Source of the DNA: Cyclospora cayetanensis | Lineage: Eukaryota > Apicomplexa > Conoidasida > Eucoccidiorida > Eimeriidae | Reading direction: 5' to 3' | Length of the DNA: 64,000 nucleotides | Assembly: GCF_002999335.1 (NCBI RefSeq) | Contig: NW_020312767.1 | Span: 1 to 64,000 of the forward strand | Shown: one piece after another, positions 1 to 9,665 of the stretch | Position numbering within the stretch: the first letter of the stretch is position 1 | Layout of the letters: each line of letters starts with the position of its first letter | Notes under the pieces: model-generated | The model's database searches: none | What the model saw: only the letters and a program-made list of their open reading frames with translations | Told to the model about the DNA's origin: nothing | Translations under genes and position numbers: made by a program

Positions 1-334
1 GATTTACCTGTGTCGGCACATGCACGAACTTTTGTTGCTCTCATGTGCAGGTTTTGGCGTTTTTTCTTTCCTGAGGAGAGGAAATTATAGGGTGGCAAGT
101 CTTCCACTGTTCTGCATGCAGTTGGCCTTGACAGACAGGTGTGAAACATGAGTGTAAGCGTTTAAAATCGGTGGGGAAGATAGTGGGCAGAGCGTCACTC
201 AAACACGCTCAAACACTACTGACTCAAGTTAGGATTATTGAAGTATTAACCTATTGGACTTTTTGTCAGTATATCTTAGCTTTTGCACAATAATGTTATT
301 TTGGCATGACAAGGTGCATTGTTTGTGCATTCAC

Positions 335-480
335 GTTAGATGAATTGTCCAACTGGTTGTGAATGCTCAGTGCTCTGCGGGTGAAGCTTCACGCAGCCAG
401 CTGTCGACTCCTCTGATGTTGGAGCTCTAAGGATTGCGGGCAGAGGAGAAAGGAGCTTCGTGTGGGAAATACTTAATAAC
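335..480 (+). repeat. Dispersed repeat, copy A (diverged)
   Basis: This segment aligns by eye with 7357-7540 and 63809-63990. Shared landmarks in order are GTTAGATG, a CAACTGGTTGTGAATGCTC-like core, a GCGGGTG(A/C)AGCT-like stretch, then a purine-rich GGGCAGAGG-like run. The copies differ by many substitutions and small indels, so they are old. The family is unnamed here; a solo LTR of the Ty3/gypsy family in this window is one possibility, but no terminal TG/CA or target-site duplication was established. Confidence 0.5.
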
Positions 481-1466
481 TCTTCAAGATGCTCGTGCTG
501 CGTCGGGATATAGGCGTCTCCTTATGGAGACCTCGTAGCCGGGCTGCTGTTTACTATGTGCTTGCAGGGTACAAGGTGAGCGAAGAAAGTTCAGGAGCAG
601 TCAGGAACTTTGTATAGTACCATTTTAAATGCAAATCAGACGAAACTAATCACTTCGGTTTACCAAATGCATGGTGTAACAGTCTATCAAAACTAAAGTG
701 CTCGGATTCGGCACAGTTGCACGTGGCCATCATTGGCTATGCCTCACTGGTAGAACGTAAGTTGACTCAGTCGGTCCACGGCCAGCCAATACTAGCAATA
801 AAATAGGGCCTGACAAGCTGAACCAACGTACAATGGCCGAAGGAGAAACAAGAAGTGCTAAGTGTGCCGCTCTGCCGTTTTCCAGCAGATGTGCATGCAA
901 TCGGTGTGGGGGCAGCAGCGAAAATGGGGCACGCTCCCTCCCCGCAGCTGCGCGTCTGCATGGCCCGGCCAAGTTCTGGACGGTGCTGCATGATGGACGG
1001 GATATTTATCTCCACTGCTTTTAACCATATTTTCGAAAATGGCGCACGGTGCTAGTAGGTATAAGAAGTCTAGGGCGAAGATGAGGTGGAAGGTGGGTCT
1101 TCGCGCCAGCAAGACTTGCTATATACAGTCTTGTTGGTCCTCTCCTCCGCTGACTCAGTTCGTGTTTGCGCAGATTGTTTGATTTACCTTTTTACATCCA
1201 TGCATTGTTCCGCATTAATGCTCAGCTTTTGTTAATGGAGTGCCGTTGGTTCCCTGTTCAAGCGTCTGGTGGTGGTGGATGGCGTTTTTCTTCGAGTGGT
1301 TGACAGCCTATTATTCTTTTTTGTGCTTGGCCTGGCCGTTAAGGACCCAATCGTCCATGCTTGGGTGCACCGTTCTTTCAATTTGCATCTCTTGGCCGGT
1401 TCTTACAGCTTGCCATTGAGTGAATGATCTTGTGCTATTGGGGGGGTGCAGCGGATGATGATAATA

Positions 1467-1555
1467 CAGGAAAGCCGTTTCACATTCGCAGTGTGTTGCG
1501 TATGCGATGCTACAAGCGCCTGTAGCAACGCATGACGACCTCCTTAGATGTCTGA
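1467..1555. repeat. 89-bp direct repeat, copy 1, with internal hairpin
   Basis: These 89 bases recur without a mismatch at 1641-1729, 85 bp downstream. Inside each copy is an imperfect inverted repeat: 13-nt arms (1502-1514 and 1521-1533) with one mismatch around a 6-nt loop. Exact identity next to strongly diverged surroundings implies recent duplication or gene conversion. The duplicated unit keeps a minus-strand frame open (1311-1790), but that frame looks like a by-product of the repeat. Confidence 0.85.
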
Positions 1556-1640
1556 GAATGCTGCGCCTTCTTTTGCTGTGTTTACAATCATATCCATACG
1601 TGCAAGTGTTGTATTTTGTGGGGATATGCTGATGACATTT

Positions 1641-1729
1641 CAGGAAAGCCGTTTCACATTCGCAGTGTGTTGCGTATGCGATGCTACAAGCGCCTGTAGC
1701 AACGCATGACGACCTCCTTAGATGTCTGA
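1641..1729. repeat. 89-bp direct repeat, copy 2, with internal hairpin
   Basis: Second copy, identical over 89 bases to 1467-1555. The hairpin lies at 1676-1707 with the same arms and loop. Flanking sequences on either side of the two copies do not match, so the duplicated unit has sharp ends. Confidence 0.85.
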
Positions 1730-3069
1730 AATCCCCATCAGTCGTCCTGGGTATTTGTGGATTGAGGCAGGAACGAGGTAGTTTTCGCATGCGGGGTGCT
1801 CTGCGTGCGACGTCTCGGAAGCTCGTGCTTCAACGCGTGATTGCTTAATTCGAGTCCTTATGCACCCGTTCCCATTTGCCCATGGTTGACAGTTGCATCG
1901 CATGCTTCCACGCTTGTTACAGTGTGCACATAAGGTAGATATTCTTACAAGATACGTCTGCCTTTGCATGCTGCGTCGGGTTTTGCAAGTTGGTTCGTTG
2001 TTCCAATCGCAAGACTAGGAAATACTGATTGGGGTGGGCTTATTTGGTACGCAAAACCGTTTGCTACAAGTCTTTGGAAAATTGTATTGTGGGTTTTTCG
2101 CAGTGGAAGAAGAAACGCACCAGGAGGCTACAGCGCAAGAGGAGAAAGATGAGGCAGAGGTCTAGGTGAAGTGAAATTGAAAAATACCGTTGATACGTCT
2201 TGATGAACGGGGGGCGTTCCTGTCGAATAAAACCAGCGCTTAAGTTTGTTGGTAGCTGATGCCCCGCGCTTCACCAGTACATTGCCTTTCGCGCGGGGAG
2301 ACTTGTCAGTCTAAAGCGATGTGGAAAGGCCGGAAGGCCGTTCCGTGTGATAGAGATTTTTGCTTAAAACCTCTTACCACGGAAAGCAGTGCATAACAGC
2401 TTTCATGGATCTGCAACGTGCTCCCGGATGAGCTGTTTTTCCCGTCAGAGTAGAGTGGATCCTAGAGTACATTTTGAAATGCATTTACAAGTCGTCGGTT
2501 CCAGGTTTCGCCTTGTACAGAGCTTCTGAATGTAGCACCTCCAGGACCAGCTGGCACGACTTAGGGGTGTATAGGCTTTAGGCCACGTGAGCCGTTCTAT
2601 ACTTCAGGAGGGTAGGAGTATTTTGGGTGTGGCTTTAGACCAGGTCCCCGCGGGGATCTTGCAGTTTCCGAGTACTGAGCGAATCGAGTGCTTAGGGCCT
2701 GTCTTTCATACTCTATATCACTCGGTGTCTTCCTCTCGTTGAATCTGAGCAAAGAAGCGAAGCGCACTTTTAGGTTACTGGCACCAGCATAGGGGGCCGG
2801 TTGCTATCTTAAAGGTGCTTGATTGGTACTTCGTGCTGCATAACTGGCATCTCCCATCAACAGATGCATCGTAAGTATCGCGAAAGCAGTGCCTTTCAGC
2901 ATGGGAAGTACAGCGCTGACGTTAAAGTGGTCTGCACGAACGAAGGCGCCGGGCACAGCCCGTGCAAAACTCCGCGCAGCTCACCCCGAAGGCAAATTGT
3001 ACAGGGAATTGAAGGATTCACGGGGGGCGCGGGGATTAGGAAGGCAGCAGTCATGTCCTTGTTGAGCGA

Positions 3070-3786
3070 CTATTGCCTTTTGTTCCCCATCTGAGCGAAA
3101 ACGTCCGTAGTTAGTAATGCATGCGGTCCTGACAAAGGCGCTTGCCCGTCTAGGGCTTTCGAGCTACTATGCTTGGAGTACTCACCATAGCATTTTAATC
3201 TTTCACGGGCACTTTGGCGTCGCACTTTAGTTCGGTTGAAAAGGGCATAATATGTGACAATGCCGACAACAGTAAGGACCAGAATAATGCAGGTGCCCAC
3301 CACAACTAGGATTGCTGTACTTGGCACGGGGATTTCTTGCAGGAAAGAGGTATCACTGAATTTCCAGCGAGTCTTGACGTGAGTGGATCCTGTTGTTGAA
3401 TGGTCTTGTGAGTATGAGATTTTAGAGCTTGCCGAGTCCACTGTACTCCGCGAGTCCTCTTCCGCGTGTATCTGGAGCGCATGGACCCCCACCACCTTGT
3501 GTATGGGGGAGTGGGATCCCGTCGTTACCGCCAGTTCCTGCCTGCCAGAGGGGTGGTAATGAAAAGTGCTATTCATGGTGCCATCCGATTTGTAGCTAGG
3601 AAGCTGGACAGGCACTTGCAGAATGCCTGTAGGCTGGATGGACGTGGAACCTTCCGGCGAAAGCTGCCCTGGTTCTAATTGGCCCCCCTTGTTTTCTCCT
3701 ATGCGCCTAGGAGCTGCAGTGCAAAAAGGAAGTACAGCGGGAGCAGCAGATCCCACCCCTAGCCATGCCGTCATGTACCACCGCAT
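3070..3786 (-). CDS. Putative type I membrane protein, unknown function
   Basis: An uninterrupted 238-residue frame with a membrane-protein layout. Residues 1-25 (MRWYMTAWLGVG, then small and hydrophobic residues) resemble a signal peptide. About 150 hydrophilic, Ser/Thr-rich residues follow and would face the lumen or exterior. One strong membrane segment lies near residues 155-180 (starting PSTAILVVVGTCIILV). After it comes a basic stop-transfer stretch (NRTKVRRQSARERLK) and a tail of about 45 residues. I recognise no family. It stands alone, with more than 1.5 kb on each side lacking a convincing gene. Coccidian surface and secretory proteins often have this plan and are lineage-specific, but that is inference. 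The start could be incomplete if an upstream exon exists. Confidence 0.6.
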   Translation of the reverse strand: MRWYMTAWLGVGSAAPAVLPFCTAAPRRIGENKGGQLEPGQLSPEGSTSIQPTGILQVPVQLPSYKSDGTMNSTFHYHPSGRQELAVTTGSHSPIHKVVGVHALQIHAEEDSRSTVDSASSKISYSQDHSTTGSTHVKTRWKFSDTSFLQEIPVPSTAILVVVGTCIILVLTVVGIVTYYALFNRTKVRRQSARERLKCYGEYSKHSSSKALDGQAPLSGPHALLTTDVFAQMGNKRQ

Positions 3787-5429
3787 TCTTCCAAGCCCGC
3801 AAACAAGTCCTGTGAGGAAGGACCCTGCCGTTGGATTGAACTAGGCGCTTGCCGGTAGTATGGATTTCACCCTACGCTGAAGTATTACTGCATAGGCATC
3901 GACTGTAATGATATCCGGCCTCCCGATCCCTCACGCACGGGCGGTGCCGACGGCTGTCCTGAATCGACGCCTGTCGGCGCCGTGAAGAATGAAACCCAAA
4001 AGGCGTATGTAGCCAGTTGCTCATTGAAGCTGTAGAAAACAATGTTTATGGAGGTAAGACTATTTTCATAAAATGCCAATTGCCACTGGTACCTAGTGGT
4101 GCACCGAGGCGCAGCGTCCAAGCGGTCAGCTGGTGGAGTTGGTGACTCGTACATTTTGACTAGGAGGCACTCGTGGACAAAACATCTTTTGTAGGCACCA
4201 ACATAATTATCAATGCTATTGTAAGTGTACTAGTTCAAAGGAATTGCCCACTGCTAACTACAGACATGCGACCAGTCAGAGCTGTTCCTCAATTCTACCA
4301 GCATTAGAAATAAAATGCAGTGCATCGACCACGAGAAGCACTCAAGCAGGCCAATATGGGTAGCAAAAAAGCAGTATGGCTCTCTCGGAGGTGAGAGGTG
4401 ATGCAACAGGAAAGATAACAAAGGTGGTGCAATCATTTAGAGGCAATGTGGTGGCGTGCTCTCAGAGAGGCCATAAACTGCACCTGGTGACACACGCCAC
4501 TCTTGCCTTTCTTCCTGACAAGATATGATGGCTTTAGACGCTCTTAGAGCCGTCAACGGTTCTTATTAATGGAGTCAGCGGCAAACAGGACGTGGTTAGC
4601 GAATACTTTGAGCGTGATAAAGCTGGCCAGAATTAAAGTCTGCTGGCGTACAAGAAACCCGTATAATGGAAGAATCACCCTAACCGGCTTTGAATCGACC
4701 TAAATGTCTCATCCAAAAGCAATTCCGGTGACGTGGAAGGGTCATAATAAGCGAACTGGACTATGCAGGGGCCGAACGCAGTTGGAAAGAACGCAGTCGA
4801 AGGCAGATAACTGTTCATACCACCAATGAAAGCGTTTTATACTCCAGTGAAGACATAGCTCGTTTGCATTGAAAGTGTTCGCTTGGCAGAAAACTTCCCG
4901 GAACGAGAAGAGGCTAAGCGTACACACATCGCTCCTGTAATTGTTAAATAGGAACATAGCCCGTAGAAACTCTGTGAGCACTTGTTGCCTTACTGCGATT
5001 GACGCCATTATGCTTTTGTTTGGAACAGAGCAAGCGTTGTTATAATGGTATCATCTGTGAAATACAACTCGTGGACAGTCTATGGCCCGTGTATCAATGG
5101 CTAAACATGCCAACGACTTTTCAACCTCAGGGCCCTTTTTTGTAATAGGGACTTCGAACTTTCCCTAAGCTTTATAATGCTCACTATAACTAGATGCTTA
5201 CACTCTTGTAGTGTTACCTTATGCACGCTGTATTTTGGAAACTACATCAGGACTGAGCTTCAAGGATGAAAACGGTAGATCTGGGTCCGTACACTACCAG
5301 TGTGGGAGGGAATTGAAGGAACAGGCATCAAAGTAAATTTTCGCACCTTATTTCTTGTAGTGATTCCGCTGACTGCTGGCCACAGGAAAGTACCGGAGTA
5401 AAACCACGCCATCAATCACAAGGTAGACG
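3787..5429. other. Intergenic stretch without recognisable gene
   Basis: Only short overlapping frames (under 90 codons) are present, with no domain, signal peptide or splice-linked continuation that I can defend. No tandem repeat was seen. Confidence 0.5.
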
Positions 5430-6257
5430 TCAGATAACGAAATTTTTGACGAAATAGGGGTCTGGGTCAAAGGGTGCTGCCTTCCACCAGAAGGGAAGGT
5501 AAATGATCAGCAACGCTGCCGAGGTTATTGCCGTAATAAACCCGTAAAGCAACTCGTGAGATATGGGCTCGGCTTCAGCAGGGTCGAATGCCACATTTAG
5601 AGGAGGTTGGAAGTGGAAGAGGTCTTCTATTCTCAAGATTGCCATAGTGTAAAGAACACAAGAAGTCATTAACGCTATCGTGGCCAGTACGTGACAGGCG
5701 AAACCGGCTCTCCACGCTCTCCTGTTGCGAAAGCCCGACCAGACATGTAACAAGAAGCAAACTATTCCGAAGGCCATCATACATATGCAGATACCACCAC
5801 CCGCCCCCGTTGAGACTGAGAGCTTTTCAATGAGTCGCATGTCACTGCATGTATCTCCCAGATATGCCTGAAGCTCCGTGTCCCGCACCTTCTCCCCAGC
5901 ATTGCAAATGGAACGTGTGACAGCCCTGAGGTCTCCGGCCAATCTTCCATATAGATTTTTGCACAAATCCAAGAACTCGGGAGAGTCTGAGGAGCAGTCA
6001 ACCCTGAATTTGGCTGTTCCAAGGTTCAGTGTCCATGCCAGAATCTCCCCGTTGGCGACCCTCCACTCCTGCATGTACCATGGAGCACTAAGTGAGGTAA
6101 TTGCAAGAGCAATAAAGGTACAATCAAGCAGGAGTAGGAAGCGTACTCGTAGAACGAGGCTCTTGGGGTGATCCGTCATGAAGCGCCTACATGAGGTAAG
6201 CCATTTTGCCTGGCCCGCAGATCGCCCCATGTCTGTGAATGAGGCTCGCTCAGGCAA
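5430..6257 (-). CDS. Four-transmembrane protein, claudin-like topology, unknown function
   Basis: A 275-residue frame. Four hydrophobic segments are visible: near residues 34-58 (starting VLRVRFLLLLDCTFIAL), 150-172 (GGGICICMMAFGIVCFLLHV), 183-208 (GFACHVLATIALMTSCVLY) and 240-262 (LYGFITAITSAALLIIYLP). Between segments 1 and 2 lies a loop of roughly 90 residues. It begins with WY/EW aromatics and carries several cysteines (DCSS, DLCKN, SICNA, DTCSD), the layout of claudin-type and other tetraspan proteins. The C-terminus is short and polar. Both an upstream Met and an internal Met (MTDHPKSLV, about residue 27) could start translation. Apicomplexans have a claudin-like invasion protein (CLAMP); similarity here is only in topology, so homology is not claimed. 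Confidence 0.65.
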   Translation of the reverse strand: MPERASFTDMGRSAGQAKWLTSCRRFMTDHPKSLVLRVRFLLLLDCTFIALAITSLSAPWYMQEWRVANGEILAWTLNLGTAKFRVDCSSDSPEFLDLCKNLYGRLAGDLRAVTRSICNAGEKVRDTELQAYLGDTCSDMRLIEKLSVSTGAGGGICICMMAFGIVCFLLHVWSGFRNRRAWRAGFACHVLATIALMTSCVLYTMAILRIEDLFHFQPPLNVAFDPAEAEPISHELLYGFITAITSAALLIIYLPFWWKAAPFDPDPYFVKNFVI

Positions 6258-7356
6258 TCATAAGAGCACTCTGGAGATCCAGATGGAAGATTGCCAGTCC
6301 TTGCGGGGCACCACGAGTACCAGCTTCAGGGATGTCCACGAAGAAAGCTTGTCATGGCGAAACTTGGGTTGGGTTTGTCTGGCCGCAGTACCGCTGTCAG
6401 CTTCAAGCTAGACACCTGGCTTATTCAAGACATAGTACAAACAAGTACATGCTAGGGAGGATGAATGCGGTCCACTTATCCAGTCCGTAGTTCCGTATTG
6501 CCGGCCCCGCCGTAAAACTCCGCTACTGTGAGCATGGGAAGCGGCTTGCAGCGATTTACACAATTCACCACAATACTACACAATACTTGCTCTTTGAACT
6601 AGGATAAATGCTGTTTTACATGGAGAATGGTGTCACTTTAAAGGGGAAGCATAGATCTTCCAGCGGTGGTCCGTGGGCCGAACCGACAGCCTTCGGCACA
6701 GTTATCGAAGCCTTTGCATCCAGAAAGGGTCCGTCAGCTCCACTCTACGGTGTTTTGATTTAAAGTTTTGTAAAGACGGAGTGGCTTTATCTTTAAGCAC
6801 TCATTTTCCCACTGATTTATGCACCGATCTACCTGTAGAATGCACGTTTGCAGCTCCACCAAAAACGCTAGGCAGCTAGACTGGTTGTAGTCTTTGAAAT
6901 ACTATGCCCGTGCAGTTATTATACTGCCACAGTCTGAAACCATGAAGTGTGGGGGTGAAATTTTCTCTATGGGTTCAGAGCACTATGCATCTAGGTGCCC
7001 TACCGATGACCACGAGCTGCTTGGCGTTTGTCTTGTGCTTCAACCTACTCACTGTACAACTGGAGGATCTATGGAAATGCGTGTATACGAAGTACAACGT
7101 TCTCTCATGGTCAAGAGTGGTGCATGTGCGTGGATACCATTGCAGAGTAATGACGCCGTTTTCTGAATAAAGATTTCAAGTCTTGAGCGGTCCATCCTGC
7201 GCTCGATGCAGCGGGGTCAACTACAATCAAATGCTTTCAACTGCACTACTTATAGGAATATGTGGGAAATTGACTTCTTCGTTTGTCGCTCAATTTATGT
7301 TATTTATTGGAGACGGGTGGCTCAATACAAGAAGACGAATTGTTGTGTGCGACTGC

Positions 7357-7620
7357 GTTAGATGCAACCTGCAACTAGTTGCGAATGCTCCTGGTGCTTA
7401 GCGGGTGCAGCTACACACACACAAACACACACACACACACACACACACGCAGTTGTTCCTCTCTCTTATATCGGAACTCTGAGGGTCTTGGGCAGAGGGG
7501 GAAGGGGGTTCGTCTAAGGATTCCTAAGTAATTTTCTATTGAGGTTGCATAGAGTGGGGTGTCGATTGTTTCCCTATGTATCGAGCCAGCAGTCGAGTGT
7601 CTGGTTCTGGACACCCGATA
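7357..7620 (+). repeat. Dispersed repeat, copy B (diverged)
   Basis: Aligns with copy A (335-480) and copy C (63809-64000). Best shared core: CTGCAACTAGTTGCGAATGC here against GTGCAACTAGCTGTAAATG in copy C. Downstream, TTTCTATTGAGGTTGCATAG here matches TTTCTATTAAGGTGGTAT in copy C. A CA microsatellite has expanded inside this copy. Confidence 0.5.
7412..7448. repeat. (CA)n microsatellite
   Basis: About 37 bases of nearly pure CA dinucleotide with one interruption (CAAACA). It sits inside dispersed repeat copy B. Confidence 0.9.
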
Positions 7621-9313
7621 AAACATCACATTGGAAGCTTCCTGAATTTTTTCAGTAATTTGGCACTTTCCAGGACTGCGTGGAGGGTGGGCACCGCATG
7701 TATGGATTATGCACCACTACTTCCATGAGCGCCATAAATTGAATGCTACGTCAAAAAGGTGATCCAAAGGCACGCGGATAGTGAATTGGCAAAAGGGCAG
7801 GGAGACCTGCTACAGTAAGCTTCGTTTGTCCCTATAAATTCCTTCACACAACAGCACTTACCTAGTAAACGCTCATGCTTTAGTTGAAGCTACCTTTTCG
7901 TGAGCTATACACCACAGACAGCTGGAAGCCTGCGTACCTGTCGTGCCCCTTTTCGTGGTGTTGGCTTCGGGTGCACCCATAAAGTTTTCAATTTATGTGA
8001 TTTACCCTAATGAGGATGCAGTGAACCGTGTGGATCGCCAGGCAGACACCCCTCTTGGGCGTTAGTCGCATGCTTCCTAGTGGAGAAAGCTGAGAAATAA
8101 GTGGGCTGCTGATGATCATTGAGTTCTACCAACGCACCCGCGGTGTTGGAGAGCCTCGCCGTCAGGTGGACGTGCGTCTGCCGGAATTCAACTAGCAGGA
8201 AGTGTTGGAGAACGACACCTGCAAATGTCTTTTCGGCTGTATGTGCGGTAACTTTTGAGGTGTACTGGCTGTTGGTGGTACTACCCTGCAACCTCCACCC
8301 CCCGACTGTTTTAGCGCCACATGAACTGTGCTCAGCCATATTTGTGACTTTTTAGAAACTAGAGTCTGCTTGTTGCTACAACTGAAGAGGATAAGTATCA
8401 GCTGATTAATCCTCTCGGCCCCAGTTGTCTGTGTGTGGAATTCGGAGGCTTTTCAAGCTGCAGCTCAGACAAGGCCTAGTGGAGAATGCTTGGATTCGTT
8501 TTGCCAAGGCAGACGATTCTGTCGTGTTAAACGAGCACTATATGCGTTTGAGCCCATTTGTAGGAGGCTTCTGCACAGTAGATGAAAACGTGATAAACTA
8601 AATGAGTACAGCGCATGCCGACGCGAAATGGCGTCTGTCCACCATGGCAAAGGGAAACTTCTTGGTACCCCGCACACCTATTAGCAGCAACCAATCGAGT
8701 GCGTGAGGGCACCGGACGTCAAAGCACCCCCTTCCCATACCCCGCCCACAACAGAATCTACTTTTGCCAAGACTTGAAATGGAAACAAAATAGCTGACTG
8801 CAGGGCTAAAACTTGATGGTTTAGAAGAAAAGGATTTAGCAAGTTACCACGGACTTGTTCTGCGCCTTCCTTATCCTTCACGGATTGCTTTTGCCACTAG
8901 TGGCTGGTGTGGACCTAAATATCGGAGCACCTGCATTTGTTCCAATAGCTGAGGCTCTGGCTGTATGTATCTGGGTCGCTATGGCCGCTGCACAGCGTAA
9001 CACTCGTCTTGGTATCCGTATAAACGTTGCCTGTTCTTGCATTTTCTATCGGCGAGCTGCTAGAGAGTGGGAGAGGGGATGTGCCCGTGCACCGACAGGT
9101 GGATCGCGTGCATTGGTTTTATCACATTGTCGTTCCAATTTATGCCACTGCAGCTCTGAGAGTGTGGGGCGTCTGGTTTCGCTATGCCCCCCAAAAGTTG
9201 CAAAATGGCATGCAACACCGCCATTCACTTCAATAGGGCTATCTGCCCCACCCGAAAAAGGATTAACAATCTTGGCGGACTGGCGTTGCCTGCCGAGGGA
9301 GAGACAAGCCAAT

Positions 9314-9379
9314 ACTTGCGCGAGGCGTTATGACCAGGAGTGCCCGCGCACAGCAAGCCGCGCATGTAGCAGTGCCCTG
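9314..9379. repeat. 66-bp direct repeat, copy 1
   Basis: Recurs at 9578-9643 with about three substitutions; both copies contain GGCGTTATGACCAGGA and CGCGCATGTAGCAGTGCCCT. The spacing is 264 bp between starts. Copy 2 lies immediately 3' of the methionine aminopeptidase stop codon (minus strand). Confidence 0.85.
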
Positions 9380-9577
9380 AGCATTTCGTGTGTTGTGGGC
9401 TGCTGTTGGTGTGAGCTCATGCTTTGCGCAACAGCTTCGCTACTTTTTGCTAGCATGCATTAAGAGTTTTTGGTGCAGTGTGGGGTCACGCCCTCCACTG
9501 TAGGGGGCGAAGCTATTTGGCTTTTCCTAGCCTCTAGACATGCACTCCATTGCCTATAGAGGGTCAGAGAAGGCACC

Positions 9578-9643
9578 ACTTGCGCAAGGCGTTATGACCA
9601 GGAATGCCTGCGCACAGCAAGCCGCGCATGTAGCAGTGCCCTG
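9578..9643. repeat. 66-bp direct repeat, copy 2
   Basis: Partner of 9314-9379, about 95% identical by eye. It begins about 23 bp beyond the minus-strand stop codon at 9666, so it probably lies in the 3' untranslated region of that gene. Confidence 0.85.
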
Positions 9644-9665
9644 GGTGGAGCAGTCGTGCGCCCTC

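Larger units (their letters stand above)
1..3069. other. Gene-poor stretch with repeats
   Basis: I see no supportable gene here. Open frames are short, overlap on both strands and have no recognisable domain. The stretch holds one copy of a dispersed repeat (about 335-480) and an exact 89-bp duplication (1467-1555 and 1641-1729), listed separately. The rest is unique-looking sequence without long low-complexity runs. Confidence 0.6.
6258..9665. other. Gene-poor stretch with dispersed repeat, microsatellite and local duplication
   Basis: I find no defensible gene. It contains copy B of the dispersed repeat (7357-7620), a CA microsatellite (7412-7448) and the first copy of a 66-bp duplication (9314-9379). 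A 202-codon plus-strand frame at 8855-9463 starts with a hydrophobic stretch but has no family signal and overlaps the duplicated unit, so it is not called. Confidence 0.5.

Noticed and set aside
1311..1790. 159-codon minus-strand frame
   Set aside because: The exact 89-bp duplication produces a repeated peptide with no domain, and the frame has no splice or start support.
8855..9463. 202-codon plus-strand frame with hydrophobic start
   Set aside because: No family signal, overlaps a duplicated non-coding unit, and lies 3' of the aminopeptidase gene; its signal-peptide-like start is poor.
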